NCBI GenBank assembly: GCA_964651515.1
Contig: CAZYYB010000004.1
Coordinates: 20,880-84,879, forward strand
Direction of reading: 5' to 3'
Source: BOG-1184 sp964651515
GTDB taxonomy: Bacteria > Fibrobacterota > Chitinivibrionia > Chitinivibrionales > Chitinispirillaceae
DNA: 64,000 nt
Numbering within the stretch: position 1 is the stretch's first letter; each line of letters begins with the position of its first letter. Shown here in pieces: positions 63,429 to 64,000 of this stretch. Below the pieces are notes generated by a model that ran no database searches, had not been told where the DNA came from, and saw only the letters and a list, made by a program, of their open reading frames with translations. The translations under genes and the position numbers were made by a program.

Positions 63429-64000
63429 TTATGGCAGCGCGATTTTTGCGCGTCCAAGGGTGAGGCCGTTAACCTTCGCTACGGTGAAATACATCCCGTG
63501 ATTAACCCGTCCCGCCGGTACTTTAACGATGGTCTGCTGGCTGGAGGCAGGCAGCGAAACGTTCCATACGCATTTGCCCGCTAAATCAAACATCGAAAGT
63601 TCGACGTGGTCCTTTGCCGCTATCCCCGAAGTTCCCGGAATGAGAATGGAGAGGTGGTCGCCTGCCGATCGGATCTCGAGACTTCCATGCAGGGTAGCCG
63701 GCACATAGTACGGCCGCGTTCCTACCACCGCGCCGTTGAGAGCCAGCACCGCTGCAGCACCCGTCAGATTTGGAACCGTTAGTCTCATCGTCGTGGCGTT
63801 GTATTGGTACTGGGTATTGGTGAGCGTTGCGCCGTTGAGAACTACCATGGTGGGAGCCGTGCTGAGACGGACCATGAGTGTTTCCGGAACGGTCATCGCC
63901 GGAGCGGTTACGAGAATCTGCGAAGCGACCGTTCCTGTAGAAACGGTGAGCGGTTTCAGCTTGTTGTCGTCGAGGTAACCATAGTACTTGTAGGTATCCG
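63429..64000 (-). CDS. C-terminal part of a large secreted protein with sorting domain (partial, runs off right edge)
   Basis: The frame is open from the window edge to the stop at 63429 (190 codons), starting within ...DTYKYYGYLDDNKLKPLTVS. A beta-sandwich-like region (VRLSTAPTMVVLNGATLTNTQYQYNATTMRLTVPNL) precedes a sorting-type C-terminal domain (VELSMFDLAGKCVWNVSLPASSQQTIVKVPAGRVNHGMYF). The ATG at 63896 is internal, not a real start. By analogy with the other proteins ending this way it is probably a glycoside hydrolase or polysaccharide lyase whose catalytic part lies beyond the edge. No catalytic motif is visible. Confidence 0.7.
   Translation of the reverse strand, partial: DTYKYYGYLDDNKLKPLTVSTGTVASQILVTAPAMTVPETLMVRLSTAPTMVVLNGATLTNTQYQYNATTMRLTVPNLTGAAAVLALNGAVVGTRPYYVPATLHGSLEIRSAGDHLSILIPGTSGIAAKDHVELSMFDLAGKCVWNVSLPASSQQTIVKVPAGRVNHGMYFTVAKVNGLTLGRAKIALP

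Overview
This is a 64 kb window of GC-rich chromosomal DNA from a flagellated, Gram-negative, polysaccharide-degrading bacterium. I see no phage, insertion sequence, tRNA, rRNA or CRISPR array. Several secreted glycoside hydrolases end in a short beta-rich domain of the FlgD-Ig / type IX sorting type. There are outer-membrane barrels ending in Phe, SUMF1-type secreted proteins and flagellar genes, but no SusC/SusD pair. This suggests a member of the Fibrobacterota / wider FCB group. The assignment is inference from gene content.

Left part (1-25 kb): a ParA-type ATPase with a C-terminal membrane segment and LysM-like tail runs off the left edge, behind a membrane TPR protein. Housekeeping genes argC, alaA, ilvD, folC and a MarC-family gene follow. 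They are interleaved with a three-gene unit (DUF6057-like membrane protein, PD40 propeller with a CxxCH haem motif, B12-type radical SAM protein), a TMTC-like membrane protein, a secreted GH30, a Yip1-type protein and a TPR lipo/secreted protein. At 22-25 kb a coiled-coil protein, a PAS histidine kinase and a sigma-54 activator form an operon of the FleS/FleR (FlrB/FlrC) type.

Middle (25-39.6 kb): a glycan-degradation block. GH53 (galactanase) and GH2 genes diverge. A strong promoter then feeds a short terminated leader, followed by a sorting-domain-only mini protein, a GH3 beta-glucosidase-like enzyme, an outer-membrane barrel and two SUMF1-domain proteins. A 922-residue hybrid histidine kinase closes the block on the other strand.

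39.9-47.1 kb: a flagellar basal-body/export operon, flgB-flgC-X-fliE-fliF-fliG-fliH-fliI-fliJ. It is preceded by a textbook sigma-54 promoter (TGGCAC-N5-TTGCT), which ties it logically to the sigma-54 activator at 23.8 kb. Two tandem FKBP-type isomerase genes follow on the opposite strand.

49-64 kb: a hexuronate locus built from two convergent operons. Rightward: gnd, an SDR fructuronate reductase (uxuB), kdgK and a LarA-family nickel-pincer racemase. Leftward: two paralogous outer-membrane barrels, a long UxaE-like tagaturonate epimerase, a GH106-like rhamnosidase and uxaC. Together these could release galacturonate from rhamnogalacturonan, import it and convert it through tagaturonate, fructuronate and mannonate to KDG-6-phosphate. 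Mannonate dehydratase and KDPG aldolase are not in the window. The best candidates for something undescribed are the barrel family that appears beside each glycan operon, the LarA homologue of unknown substrate in the uronate operon, the membrane ParA-LysM fusion, and the short promoter-terminator unit at 29.9 kb.
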